Shown here: piece by piece, positions 7,973-15,495 of the stretch
Layout: each line of letters opens with the position of its first letter
Position numbering within the stretch: the first letter of the stretch is position 1
DNA from: Eutrophocola sp049446715
GTDB lineage: Bacteria > Pseudomonadota > Gammaproteobacteria > Pseudomonadales > Pseudohongiellaceae
Length of the DNA: 32,969 bases
Assembly (NCBI GenBank): GCA_049446715.1
Contig: JBMTQX010000033.1
Coordinates: 1-32,969 of the forward strand
Direction of reading: 5' to 3'
The notes under the pieces: generated by a model
Database searches by the model: none
What the model saw: the letters and a program-made list of their open reading frames with translations, nothing else
Told to the model about the DNA's origin: nothing
Position numbers and translations under genes: made by a program

Positions 7973-8512
7973 ATGGCAGAGAACGACGCTCCACAGAACC
8001 CAGCGGCACAACCCCAGGCCAATCCCTCAGGCCAGCGCTTCGGGGTCCAGCGTGTCTACATCAAGGACTCCTCCTTTGAGGCACCGGATACGCCGGCTGT
8101 GTTTCGCCAGCAATACAGCCCGCAGGTCAATTTTTCCATCAATAATAAAAGTAGCAAAATAGACGAGGGTGTCTATGAAGTGGTCCTGCGCCTGACGGCC
8201 GACGTCAAGCAGGAAGACAAGACCATATTCCTGGTCGAAGTGCACCAGGCCGGCATCTTTGAAATTCACGGTTTTGAAGATCAGCAGCTTGAGCAAGTAC
8301 TCACTATAGCTTGTCCCAATGTGCTCTTTCCCTATGGCCGCGAAGCCATTGATGCGCTTGTGACGCGGGGCAGTTTTCCGGCCCTCTTGCTGGCGCCGAT
8401 CAACTTCGAAGGCATCTACATGCAGGCCAAACAGCAACAGGGTGGCCAGGCTGCACCTGCCGCCGATGTGCCGCCGGCTGATCCTACTGCCACCGGTGGT
8501 GAGGCGCACTGA
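7973..8512 (+). CDS. secB: Protein-export chaperone SecB
   Basis: Tetrameric cytosolic chaperone that keeps preproteins unfolded and hands them to SecA. The 179-residue product has the family core from about residue 22 (FGVQRVYIKDSSFEAP) through VNFSINNKS, IFLVEVHQAGIFEI and CPNVLFPYGREAI to the APINFEGIY block. The N-terminal about 20 and the C-terminal about 25 residues are low-complexity A/P/Q-rich tails, making it somewhat longer than E. coli SecB (155). AAGGAC precedes the ATG by about six bases. It ends just before a strong terminator shared with trmL. Confidence 0.98.
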   Translation: MAENDAPQNPAAQPQANPSGQRFGVQRVYIKDSSFEAPDTPAVFRQQYSPQVNFSINNKSSKIDEGVYEVVLRLTADVKQEDKTIFLVEVHQAGIFEIHGFEDQQLEQVLTIACPNVLFPYGREAIDALVTRGSFPALLLAPINFEGIYMQAKQQQGGQAAPAADVPPADPTATGGEAH

Positions 8513-8537
8513 TTGGCTGTTGTTACCGTGATTGACG

Positions 8538-8564
8538 AAAAACCGCCTTCTCGGCGGTTTTTTT
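8538..8564. terminator. Bidirectional intrinsic terminator between secB and trmL
   Basis: A perfect hairpin, AACCGCC-TTCTC-GGCGGTT, is flanked by A residues on the left and a T run on the right, so it can stop transcription both ways. It lies between the convergent secB and trmL genes, and the trmL stop codon is inside its T run. Confidence 0.92.
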
Positions 8565-9024
8565 ATGCCTGCCTGAAGCCCTGCTGGCGCCATGCTTCGA
8601 AGACGAGCACAGCTGCCGCATTGGACAGGTTGAGGCTGCGGCTGTGCGGCAGCATGGGGATACGCAGAACGGCATCGATGTCGGCTGACCTCAGGATCGT
8701 ATCCGGCAAGCCACGGGTTTCGGGGCCGAACACGAGCGTGTCACCAGGCTGGTAGGCGATGTCGGCATAATCGGCTGTACCCTTGGTGCTGACCGCAAAG
8801 AGGCGCCCTGCAGGCCGGGCGGTGAGAAAGCTGTTCCAGTCCTTATGGAGCACCAGTTCGCTGTATTCCCGGTAGTCGAGCCCGGCCCGGCGCAGGCGTT
8901 TGTCATCAAGGGTGAAGCTAAGCGGTTCAACCAGGTGCAGAGTACAGCCTGTGTTGCTGCACAAGCGAATGGCATTACCGGTGTTCGGCGGTATTTCCGG
9001 CTCGAAAAAAACGACATTAAACAT
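8563..9024 (-). CDS. trmL: tRNA (cytidine/uridine-34-2'-O)-methyltransferase TrmL
   Basis: SPOUT-fold enzyme that methylates the wobble-base ribose of leucine tRNAs. The 153-residue length is standard. The knotted SAM site is visible in its three motifs: PPNTGNAIRLCSNTG near residue 12, FGPETRGLP near 99 and the C-terminal IPMLPHSRSLNLSNAAAV. The start is ATG 9022-9024. It is a single gene between the secB terminator and ntrC; an 88-bp spacer separates it from the ntrC stop, so it may also receive read-through from ntrBC. Confidence 0.96.
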   Translation of the reverse strand: MFNVVFFEPEIPPNTGNAIRLCSNTGCTLHLVEPLSFTLDDKRLRRAGLDYREYSELVLHKDWNSFLTARPAGRLFAVSTKGTADYADIAYQPGDTLVFGPETRGLPDTILRSADIDAVLRIPMLPHSRSLNLSNAAAVLVFEAWRQQGFRQA

Positions 9025-9112
9025 TAACGAAGAGCAGTATCTTGACGGGATGCATGGAAGACTGGCAGCTCAAACGAAAACGCTAGCTCTAGCATGAGGT
9101 CTGGCCTGCCAT

Positions 9113-10537
9113 CTAGTCCGGGTCGGGGCTGTTGCCGTTCTCGATGCCCAGTTCCTTGATCTTGCGGGTCAGGGTGTTGCGTCCCCAGCCCAGCAGTTCA
9201 GAGGCATCACGCTTGCGGCCGCCGGAATGCTTCAGGGCTACCTCAATCATGCACTTCTCGAAGATCGGTGTTGCTTGCTGCAGGATGCCGGAGTGACCCA
9301 GGCTCAGTTCCTGGTCGGCCCAGCTCTTCAGGCTCTGTGCCCAGTTGCCGGAAACCGTTTTCTGGTCCGTCGGATTGAGGAATTCTTCGGGCAGGTCGTT
9401 GATGAAGATTTCGCGGCCGGATGCCATGACGGTAATCCAGCTGCAGAAGTTCTCCAGCTGACGTACGTTACCGGGCCAGGGCAGGCTGGTCAGGTACTGG
9501 CTGGTTTCCGTGCGCAGCACCTTCTTTTCCACGCCCATTTGCTGAGCGGCCCGGCCAAGGAAATGGTCCATCAGGGTCGGAATGTCTTCGCGGCGATCGG
9601 CCAGGCGTGGCAGGTGTATCGGAATGACATTCAGGCGGTGATAGAGGTCTTCGCGAAACAGGTGTTCCTTGACGCGCTCTTCCAGGTTCTGGTGGGTCGC
9701 CGCGATGACGCGGACATCGGCCTTGATCGGGGTGAGACCGCCGACACGGTAAAACTCGCCATCTGACAGAACGCGCAACAGGCGGGTCTGGGTTTCCATT
9801 GGCATGTCGCCGATTTCATCGAGAAACAGGGTACCGCCGTCGGCCTGCTCAAAGCGTCCGACACGCAACTGTGTGGCACCGGTGAAGGCGCCTTTTTCAT
9901 GACCGAACAGTTCGGACTCAATAAGGTCTTTCGGAATCGCCGCCACGTTAAGGGGGATGTAAGGCTTTTCGGCACGGGGGCTGTGCTTGTGCAGGGCCTG
10001 GGCAACCAGTTCCTTACCTGTGCCGGATTCGCCCTTGATCAGGACCGTGATATTCGAGTGGGACAGGCGGCCAATAGCGCGAAACACCTCCTGCATTGCC
10101 GGGGCTTCACCGATGATTTCCTTGGCTGCCACGGCAGGTATGGCGCTACTGGTGCTCCTGTTCTCGCTGGCATGCTTCACGGCCCGCTCGGTAACCGCCA
10201 CGGCATCGTTAACGTCAAACGGCTTGGGCAGGTATTCAAAAGCGCCGCGCTTGTAGGATTTCACCGCGCTGCTCAGATCGGAATGGGCGGTCATGATGAT
10301 GACCGGAATCTGCGGGTAGGCGTCCTGGACTTCCTGCAGCATTTCCAGGCCATCAATACCCGGCATGCGAATATCGCTGATGATGGCGTCAGGCTGCTCG
10401 GACTTCAGGCGATCGAGCAGGGTATCACCGCTATCGAAGCTTTCGCTGTCAAAGCCTGCCTTATCCAGAGACTTTTCCAGCACCCAGCGTATTGAGCGAT
10501 CGTCATCAACGATCCAGATTAGATTCTTGCTCGGCAT
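9113..10537 (-). CDS. ntrC: Nitrogen regulation response regulator NtrC (sigma-54 activator)
   Basis: Enhancer-binding protein that activates sigma-54 promoters when nitrogen is short. The 474-residue protein has a receiver domain (about 5-120; phosphorylated D55 in ISDIRMPG, K105 in LPKPFD), an AAA+ domain (Walker A GESGTGKE 169-176, sigma-54 contact loop GAFTGA 216-221, Walker B LFLDEIGD) and a C-terminal Fis-type helix-turn-helix (GGRKRDASELLGWGRNTLTRKI). Its ATG overlaps the ntrB stop by one base (TAATG), which implies translational coupling. As I recall, ntrB/ntrC lie near secB in Pseudomonas as well. Confidence 0.98.
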   Translation of the reverse strand: MPSKNLIWIVDDDRSIRWVLEKSLDKAGFDSESFDSGDTLLDRLKSEQPDAIISDIRMPGIDGLEMLQEVQDAYPQIPVIIMTAHSDLSSAVKSYKRGAFEYLPKPFDVNDAVAVTERAVKHASENRSTSSAIPAVAAKEIIGEAPAMQEVFRAIGRLSHSNITVLIKGESGTGKELVAQALHKHSPRAEKPYIPLNVAAIPKDLIESELFGHEKGAFTGATQLRVGRFEQADGGTLFLDEIGDMPMETQTRLLRVLSDGEFYRVGGLTPIKADVRVIAATHQNLEERVKEHLFREDLYHRLNVIPIHLPRLADRREDIPTLMDHFLGRAAQQMGVEKKVLRTETSQYLTSLPWPGNVRQLENFCSWITVMASGREIFINDLPEEFLNPTDQKTVSGNWAQSLKSWADQELSLGHSGILQQATPIFEKCMIEVALKHSGGRKRDASELLGWGRNTLTRKIKELGIENGNSPDPD

Positions 10538-11664
10538 TACAATTCTTCCTCGAGTTTACCTGACACAGGAAGGAACAACCTGAAACAGGTTCGGCCGTTC
10601 TCGCTGTCGCACTCGATCAGGCCGTTATGATTTTTTAGTATGTTTTGTGAGAGTGACAAGCCAAGACCGGTTCCCTGGGCTCTTCCGCTTATCAAGGGGT
10701 AGAAAATGGTTTCGATAATGTCCTTTTTGATGCCCGGGCCGTTATCAATGATTTCGACCTTGGCCACCAGCTTGTGCATGGAGGAGCCGATGGTGACGTG
10801 ATTCATGGTGCGGGTGCGCAGGATGATTTTCGGATCCATGATCTTCTGATCGGATTCCATGATCGACTGCATGGCATTGCGCACGATATTGAGCACCGCC
10901 TGGATCAGCTGGCCCAGATCGCCCACCAGTTCCGGAATGCTGGGATCATAATCCCGCACCAGTCGGATCGAACCGCGTGTTTCGGCAATCACCAATTTGT
11001 AGACCCGTTCGAGCACTTCATGGATATTCACTTCTTGCAGGGCCGGTTTCTTGTACTGGCCGGTCAGGCGGTCAATCAGGCCGACCAGACGATCGGCCTC
11101 CTCGATAATCACGTTGGTGTAATCTTTCAGCTCATTTTCATGCAGTTCCAAGGCCAGCAGCTGTGCTGCACCACGGATGCCGCCGAGCGGATTCTTGATT
11201 TCGTGCCCCAGGCCCCGGACCAGGCCCAGCGTGGTTTCGTGGTTGGAAATGAGCATTTCCTTGCGCGAAATATTGTAGGAACGGTCAAGCTCCTGCAGTT
11301 CCAACATGATGTAGGTTTCATTCTGGTAAATCAGGCGGCTGGCCGAGTAATCGACGGTCATCAGGTTGGTGTTACTTTTGATCAGTTCCGCCTTGCGGGC
11401 AATGAATGTGACACCGTTATCCTTGACGTTTTTCAGGGACTTGATGAGTTGGCGTGACTTGAGCAGGACATCGCCGATATAGACGTTGTTGATATGGTTG
11501 GCACTGGTTTCCAGCAGCGCTTCTGCCGCCGGGTTCATATATAACAGGCGCAGGTCTTTATCCAGCACGATGACTGCTGTAGTTAGATTGTCCAGCAGGC
11601 TGGTATTAAGGCTTTCTGTGTTCAAGTGCTGTCCAAACCGGTGAGCGGGCAGTCGGGCATTCAT
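10537..11664 (-). CDS. ntrB: Nitrogen regulation sensor histidine kinase NtrB (GlnL)
   Basis: Cytosolic kinase/phosphatase of NtrC, controlled by PII proteins. The 375-residue product has no membrane segment. It has an N-terminal PAS domain (about 20-130), the phosphorylated H154 in RGLGHEIKNPLGG, and an ATPase domain with the N box (VRNAMQS), G1 (IDNGPGI) and G2 (GTGLGLS). The start is ATG 11662-11664. It forms a two-gene unit with ntrC. A dyad resembling an NtrC-binding site lies about 135-150 bp upstream, which would fit autoregulation. Confidence 0.97.
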   Translation of the reverse strand: MNARLPAHRFGQHLNTESLNTSLLDNLTTAVIVLDKDLRLLYMNPAAEALLETSANHINNVYIGDVLLKSRQLIKSLKNVKDNGVTFIARKAELIKSNTNLMTVDYSASRLIYQNETYIMLELQELDRSYNISRKEMLISNHETTLGLVRGLGHEIKNPLGGIRGAAQLLALELHENELKDYTNVIIEEADRLVGLIDRLTGQYKKPALQEVNIHEVLERVYKLVIAETRGSIRLVRDYDPSIPELVGDLGQLIQAVLNIVRNAMQSIMESDQKIMDPKIILRTRTMNHVTIGSSMHKLVAKVEIIDNGPGIKKDIIETIFYPLISGRAQGTGLGLSLSQNILKNHNGLIECDSENGRTCFRLFLPVSGKLEEEL

Positions 11665-11952
11665 CAGGCTTGTATCTCATGAGTCCAGGCTTTTACCCTG
11701 CTGTAAAAACCTTTCAGCATGGAGTGGTTAGCAAATACTGAACCAAGTTACAGCTATCTGATTTTAAAGGAAAAAATAAAAATGCAAGCCCTATAATGCA
11801 CTATAATAGTGCATTCTGTCCAGAACAGAACGCCCCGGCGCCCCAAAACAAGGCGGCCTGTTCATCTGGCTTCGGGGACGGCACGAGGGCATTTCTATAT
11901 AAAGCCCGGCTTTTGAAACCTGTGTCCTGAAAGCGCTGCAGCCCCTGTTCCA
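11665..11952. other. Spacer between ntrB and thiI remnant: promoter region, no gene
   Basis: No coding sequence is visible in 288 bp. From ntrB outward it holds a small hairpin (TTTTAC 11691-11696 with GTAAAA 11703-11708), an AT-rich stretch, the NtrC-like dyad at 11797-11813 and a second dyad TTCTGT-N5-ACAGAA (11814-11830) touching it. A possible but poorly spaced (15 bp) promoter toward ntrB reads TTGCAT (minus strand of 11782-11787) and TAAAAT (11761-11766). No clear sigma-54 promoter was found in either direction. Confidence 0.55.
11797..11813. promoter_or_regulatory. Candidate NtrC-binding site
   Basis: The dyad TGCACTATAATAGTGCA matches the outer halves of the NtrC consensus (TGCACC-N5-GGTGCA) at TGCAC and GTGCA with correct spacing. 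It lies upstream of ntrB, the gene for NtrC's own kinase, and also faces the direction of the broken thiI. A second inverted repeat directly adjoins it. The site is seen in sequence; binding is inferred. Confidence 0.6.
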
Positions 11953-12803
11953 ATAAAATACCTGGTCAAGTACTCGCCGGAAATGACCATCAAGAGTCGT
12001 CCAGTCAGAAACCGTTTTGCCCACCAGTTGAAACGAAGCCTGAACTGCTGCTGGACCGCTTTTCGGACCAGATCGAGGTCAAGGACAACTGGGATTTTGT
12101 GACGTTAGACGTACCTTCCGCCCTGGCTGACCTGCAGGGCCCTGTTGAGCAGGTGCTGGCTTCGACGCCGGGAATTTGTTTTTTCGAGCGCGTTCGTCAT
12201 CACACCTTTGCCACCCTTGATGATGTCCTGGAAAAAACCTTGCCTGTCTTCCATGAGTGCCTGGCCGGCAAAACCTTTTGCGCGCGCTGCCGGCGTATCG
12301 GCAAACATGCCAATAACTCGATGGACGTGGAGAAATATGTTGGTGGCGGCCTGAACCAAAATACCGATGCGGCAGGTGTCAGCCTTAACAAGCCTGACAT
12401 CCTAGTCAAGCTGGAAATCCGACAGCAGGAGCTTTTTGTCGTCGAAGCCTCGTTGCCGGGCCTGAACGGTTTTCCGCTGGGCTGCCAGGAAGACGTGCTG
12501 TCCCTGATTTCCGGCGGCTTCGATTCTGCCGTGTCCAGTTACCTGAGTATTCGCCGGGGCCTGATGACCCACTTCTGCTTTTTTAATTTGGGGGGTAGGG
12601 AGCATGAAATCGCGGTGAAGGAGGTGGCGCTTTATTTGTGGATGCGCTTTGGCTCCACCCATCCCGTGCGGTTCGTGGCCGTGCCGTTTGAAGAGGTAGT
12701 CGGGGAAATCCTGGACAAGGCCGACAACTCGCAGATGGGCGTGGAGCTCAAACGCATGATGCTGCAGGCCGCCCCACTGGCAGGTGACAAAAACAATCAT
12801 TAA
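11953..12803 (+). pseudogene. thiI: Decayed thiI (tRNA 4-thiouridine synthetase), truncated and frameshifted
   Basis: ThiI makes 4-thiouridine at position 8 of tRNA and moves sulfur to thiamine synthesis. The similarity begins with I-KYLVKYSPEMTIKS, where the expected initiator ATG reads ATA (11953-11955). After QLKRSL, near 12040, the frame shifts and similarity continues as LLLDRFSDQIEVKDNW in another frame. The second part keeps the THUMP region (KTFCARCRRIGKHA, MDVEKYVGGGLNQ) and the PP-loop ISGGFDSAVSS, but ends after KRMMLQAA with an unrelated tail and a stop. The rest of the adenylating domain and any C-terminal rhodanese domain, about 200 residues, are missing. It lies just before typA, as thiI does in Pseudomonas. 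A shortened active protein is very unlikely. Confidence 0.93.
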
Positions 12804-12837
12804 TCCAAAAAAAGGCCAGATCTGCTTGCGCAGGTTC

Positions 12838-12869
12838 TTATCACTATCCCACAAGAAAAACTGTATAAT
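12838..12869 (+). promoter_or_regulatory. Probable promoter of typA
   Basis: A perfect -10 TATAAT (12864-12869) lies about 36 bp before the typA start. The -35 is poor: TTATCA (12838-12843) would need a 20-bp spacer. The -10 is followed by CGCG and a T run, as at the hisB promoter. Confidence 0.55.
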
Positions 12870-12905
12870 CGCGCGTTTTTTCAACCAGCTCCCGGACACT
12901 TCCCC

Positions 12906-14735
12906 TTGATCGATAACATCAGAAACATCGCCATCATCGCACACGTCGACCACGGCAAAACCACCCTCGTGGACAAGTTGCTGCAGCAGTCCGGTACCCT
13001 GGAGACCCGCGGCAAGGAAATCAAGCGCGTGATGGACTCCAACGACCAGGAAAAGGAGCGTGGTATTACCATCCTGGCCAAGAACACCGCCGTCAGCTGG
13101 CAGGACTTCCGCATCAATATCGTGGACACGCCGGGCCATGCCGATTTCGGCGGTGAGGTGGAGCGGGTGCTGTCCATGGTCGACAGCGTACTGCTGCTGG
13201 TCGATGCCGTGGAAGGCCCCATGCCGCAAACCCGTTTCGTGACCCAGAAGGCCTTTGCCCGTGGCCTGCATCCCATTGTGGTGATCAACAAGATTGATCG
13301 TGACGGTGCGCGACCGGACTGGGTGCTTAACGAAGTGTTTGACCTGTTTGATCGCCTGGGCGCCACCGAAGAGCAGCTCGATTTTCCGGTGATTTATGCT
13401 TCCGCCCTGGAAGGCAAGGCGGGCATGGAGGCGGACCAGCTGGAAGACAACATGGAAAGCCTGTTCCGCCTGATCGTGGACAAGGTGCCGTCGCCGCAGG
13501 TGGATCTGGATGGCCCGCTGCAGCTGCAGATCAGCGCCCTGGATTACAACTCCTATGTGGGTGTCATCGGTGTCGGCCGTGTCACCCGGGGCAAGATCAA
13601 GACCAACATGCCCGTGGTCGTCATCGACAAGGACGGCGACAAGCGCAAGGCCAAAATCGGGCAGGTTAAAACCTACATGGGCCTGCACCAGGTCGATGCC
13701 GAATCAGCAGAAGCCGGCGACATCATCTGTGTCACCGGTATTGAAGAACTCAACATCAGCGACACCATCTGTGATCCCGATCATCCCGAAGCCCTGCCGG
13801 CCCTCAGCGTGGATGAGCCAACCGTGACCATGACCTTCCAGGTCAACGACTCGCCGTTTGCCGGCCAGGATGGCAAGTACATCACCAGCCGCAACCTGAA
13901 GGATCGTCTCGAACGTGAGCTGATCCATAACGTGGCGCTGCGTGTCGAGCCGGGCGAGAGCGCCGAGAAATTCCGGGTTTCCGGCCGCGGTGAACTGCAC
14001 CTGTCGGTGCTTATTGAAACCATGCGTCGTGAAGGCTTCGAACTGGCGGTCTCGCGTCCCGAAGTGGTTACCAAGATGGTCGATGGTGAACTGCACGAGC
14101 CATTTGAACACCTGGTGGTCGATGTGGAAGAAGAGCACCAGGGCTCCGTGATCGAGGAGCTGGGTCTGCGCAAAGCAGAAATGCAGGACATGAGCTCTGA
14201 TGGTCGAGGCCGGGTACGTATCACCTTCATCATTCCGACCAGAGGCTTGATCGGCTTTCGTACCCTGTTCATGGGGCTGACGTCAGGGTCAGGCATCATC
14301 ACTCACGTGTTCGACCATTTCGGTCCGGTGAAGAAAGGGGATATTGCCAGTCGCAACAATGGTGTGCTGGTCTCCATGGTCAAGGGCAAGTCCCTCGGCT
14401 ATGCGCTGTACAACCTGCAGGATCGCGGTCGTCTGTTCATCGATCCCAACAGCGAAGTGTATGAAGGCATGATCGTCGGACTGCACAGCCGTGAAAATGA
14501 CCTTGTCGTGAACCCGACCAAGGCCAAGCAGCTGACCAACGTGCGCGCTTCAGGCAGTGATGAAAATATCCTGCTGACCCCGCCCATCAAACACAGCCTT
14601 GAGCAGGCCATGGAATTCATCGAAAGTGATGAGCTGGTCGAAATCACCCCGCATCATATTCGCCTGCGTAAACAGTACCTGACCGAAAACGAGCGCAAGC
14701 GCCGCAGCCGCGGCAGTGAACTGCGCGGGGCCTGA
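12906..14735 (+). CDS. typA: Ribosome-associated GTPase TypA/BipA
   Basis: Translational GTPase of the EF-G family that binds the ribosome and helps 50S assembly and growth at low temperature or under stress. The 609-residue product is full length. The G domain has G1 AHVDHGKTT (12-20), G2 with RGITI, G3 DTPGHADFGGE and G4 NKIDR; the EF-G-like domains III and V and the family-specific C-terminal domain follow. Translation starts at a TTG (12906), fixed by the conserved opening IDNIRNIAIIAHVDHGK; no in-frame ATG lies at the expected place and the Shine-Dalgarno sequence is weak. Confidence 0.97.
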   Translation: MIDNIRNIAIIAHVDHGKTTLVDKLLQQSGTLETRGKEIKRVMDSNDQEKERGITILAKNTAVSWQDFRINIVDTPGHADFGGEVERVLSMVDSVLLLVDAVEGPMPQTRFVTQKAFARGLHPIVVINKIDRDGARPDWVLNEVFDLFDRLGATEEQLDFPVIYASALEGKAGMEADQLEDNMESLFRLIVDKVPSPQVDLDGPLQLQISALDYNSYVGVIGVGRVTRGKIKTNMPVVVIDKDGDKRKAKIGQVKTYMGLHQVDAESAEAGDIICVTGIEELNISDTICDPDHPEALPALSVDEPTVTMTFQVNDSPFAGQDGKYITSRNLKDRLERELIHNVALRVEPGESAEKFRVSGRGELHLSVLIETMRREGFELAVSRPEVVTKMVDGELHEPFEHLVVDVEEEHQGSVIEELGLRKAEMQDMSSDGRGRVRITFIIPTRGLIGFRTLFMGLTSGSGIITHVFDHFGPVKKGDIASRNNGVLVSMVKGKSLGYALYNLQDRGRLFIDPNSEVYEGMIVGLHSRENDLVVNPTKAKQLTNVRASGSDENILLTPPIKHSLEQAMEFIESDELVEITPHHIRLRKQYLTENERKRRSRGSELRGA

Positions 14736-14754
14736 TAAGCAGTCCTGGTATGGT

Positions 14755-14859
14755 GTAGGCCGGAAGAGGGCAAAGCCCGTCATCCGGCATAGGGTCAGAT
14801 ACTTTTTGGGCTGTCAGATAAAAGCCGCATGACGGCCCGTTGGGCCGTTTCCAGCCTAC
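14755..14859. repeat. REP inverted pair C (BIME) between typA and dtd
   Basis: The left half starts GTAGGCCGG (14755-14763), has arms GGGC/GCCC, and ends in TCCGGC. The right half contains ACGGCCCGTTGGGCCGT and ends CCAGCCTAC (14859). Both GTAGG tags point outward, the classic head-to-head arrangement. The inner core CGGCCCGTTGGGCC is identical to that of element A. Confidence 0.87.
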
Positions 14860-14893
14860 AAATTTTTCCATCCAAGGGAGAATTGCACCAATC

Positions 14894-15331
14894 ATGCTTG
14901 CCTTAATCCAACGTGTGACATCAGCCAGAGTCGAGATCGAAGGCCGTGTAGCCGGCGAAATTGGCCAGGGCCTGCTAGTGCTGCTCGGTGTGGAAAAAGA
15001 CGATACCGAAGCTCAAGCCGACAAACTCCTCCAGAAAGTGCTGGCCTATCGCGTCTTTGGCGATGCCAATGACAAAATGAACCTGAGTCTCACGGACATC
15101 AACGGTGGCCTGCTCGTCGTTTCCCAGTTCACCCTTGCCGCCGAAACCGGCCGCGGCCTGCGCCCCAGTTTCTCCCGCGCCAAACCACCCGCAGAAGCCC
15201 AACAGCTGTATGACTATTTTGTTCGGCAGGCAAGGGCATCACATGAAAAGGTAGGAACCGGAGAATTTGCGGCAGACATGCAGGTCAGCCTGACCAATGA
15301 TGGGCCGGTGACTTTTTTGTTAAAAAGTTAG
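14894..15331 (+). CDS. dtd: D-aminoacyl-tRNA deacylase
   Basis: Homodimeric proofreading enzyme that removes D-amino acids (and glycine misloaded on tRNA-Ala) from tRNA. The 145-residue length is standard. The two signature motifs are SQFTLA (77-82) and GPVT (137-140), whose Gly-cisPro pair gives chiral selectivity. The reading frame is open further upstream to 14840, inside the REP pair, but ATG 14894 is the right start: it has AGGGAGA upstream and gives the family N-terminus MLALIQRVTSARVEI. It follows typA in the same direction, separated by the REP pair. Confidence 0.97.
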   Translation: MLALIQRVTSARVEIEGRVAGEIGQGLLVLLGVEKDDTEAQADKLLQKVLAYRVFGDANDKMNLSLTDINGGLLVVSQFTLAAETGRGLRPSFSRAKPPAEAQQLYDYFVRQARASHEKVGTGEFAADMQVSLTNDGPVTFLLKS

Positions 15332-15358
15332 AACGATGAAGGTGGGGTCAGGGACGAT

Positions 15359-15405
15359 AAAAGGAGAAAGGGAGGAAAGGAGGAAAGGAGGAAAGGAGGA
15401 AAGGG
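15359..15405 (+). repeat. 47-nt pure purine tract with four 8-bp tandem repeats
   Basis: Every base from 15359 to 15405 on the plus strand is A or G. Inside it GAGGAAAG is repeated four times without error (15372-15403), preceded by a degenerate AGGAGAAAG unit. It lies between convergent dtd and tatC. No coding function or terminator shape is visible. Confidence 0.9.
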
Positions 15406-15495
15406 CGAACAGCCCGGCTGATGGATTGGCTGGTTTACGGTGAGATCATGGCGTTGTGGGCTATCCCGGCCTGCTGCCTATGCCGGTTTCCAGTC

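Noticed and set aside
11871..11887. Possible sigma-54 promoter (GGCAC followed by GGGCAT) before the thiI remnant
   Set aside because: The invariant GG and GC are not 10 bases apart, so the core spacing fails.
12042..12803. A functional short THUMP/PP-loop protein made from the second part of thiI
   Set aside because: It lacks most of the adenylating domain, has no convincing start and ends in an unrelated tail; decay is the simpler reading.
12402..13688. 428-codon open frame on the minus strand opposite the thiI remnant and typA
   Set aside because: Antisense shadow; typA is unambiguous on the other strand.
15372..15403. CRISPR-like array
   Set aside because: Units are only 8 bp with no spacers; it is a simple tandem repeat.
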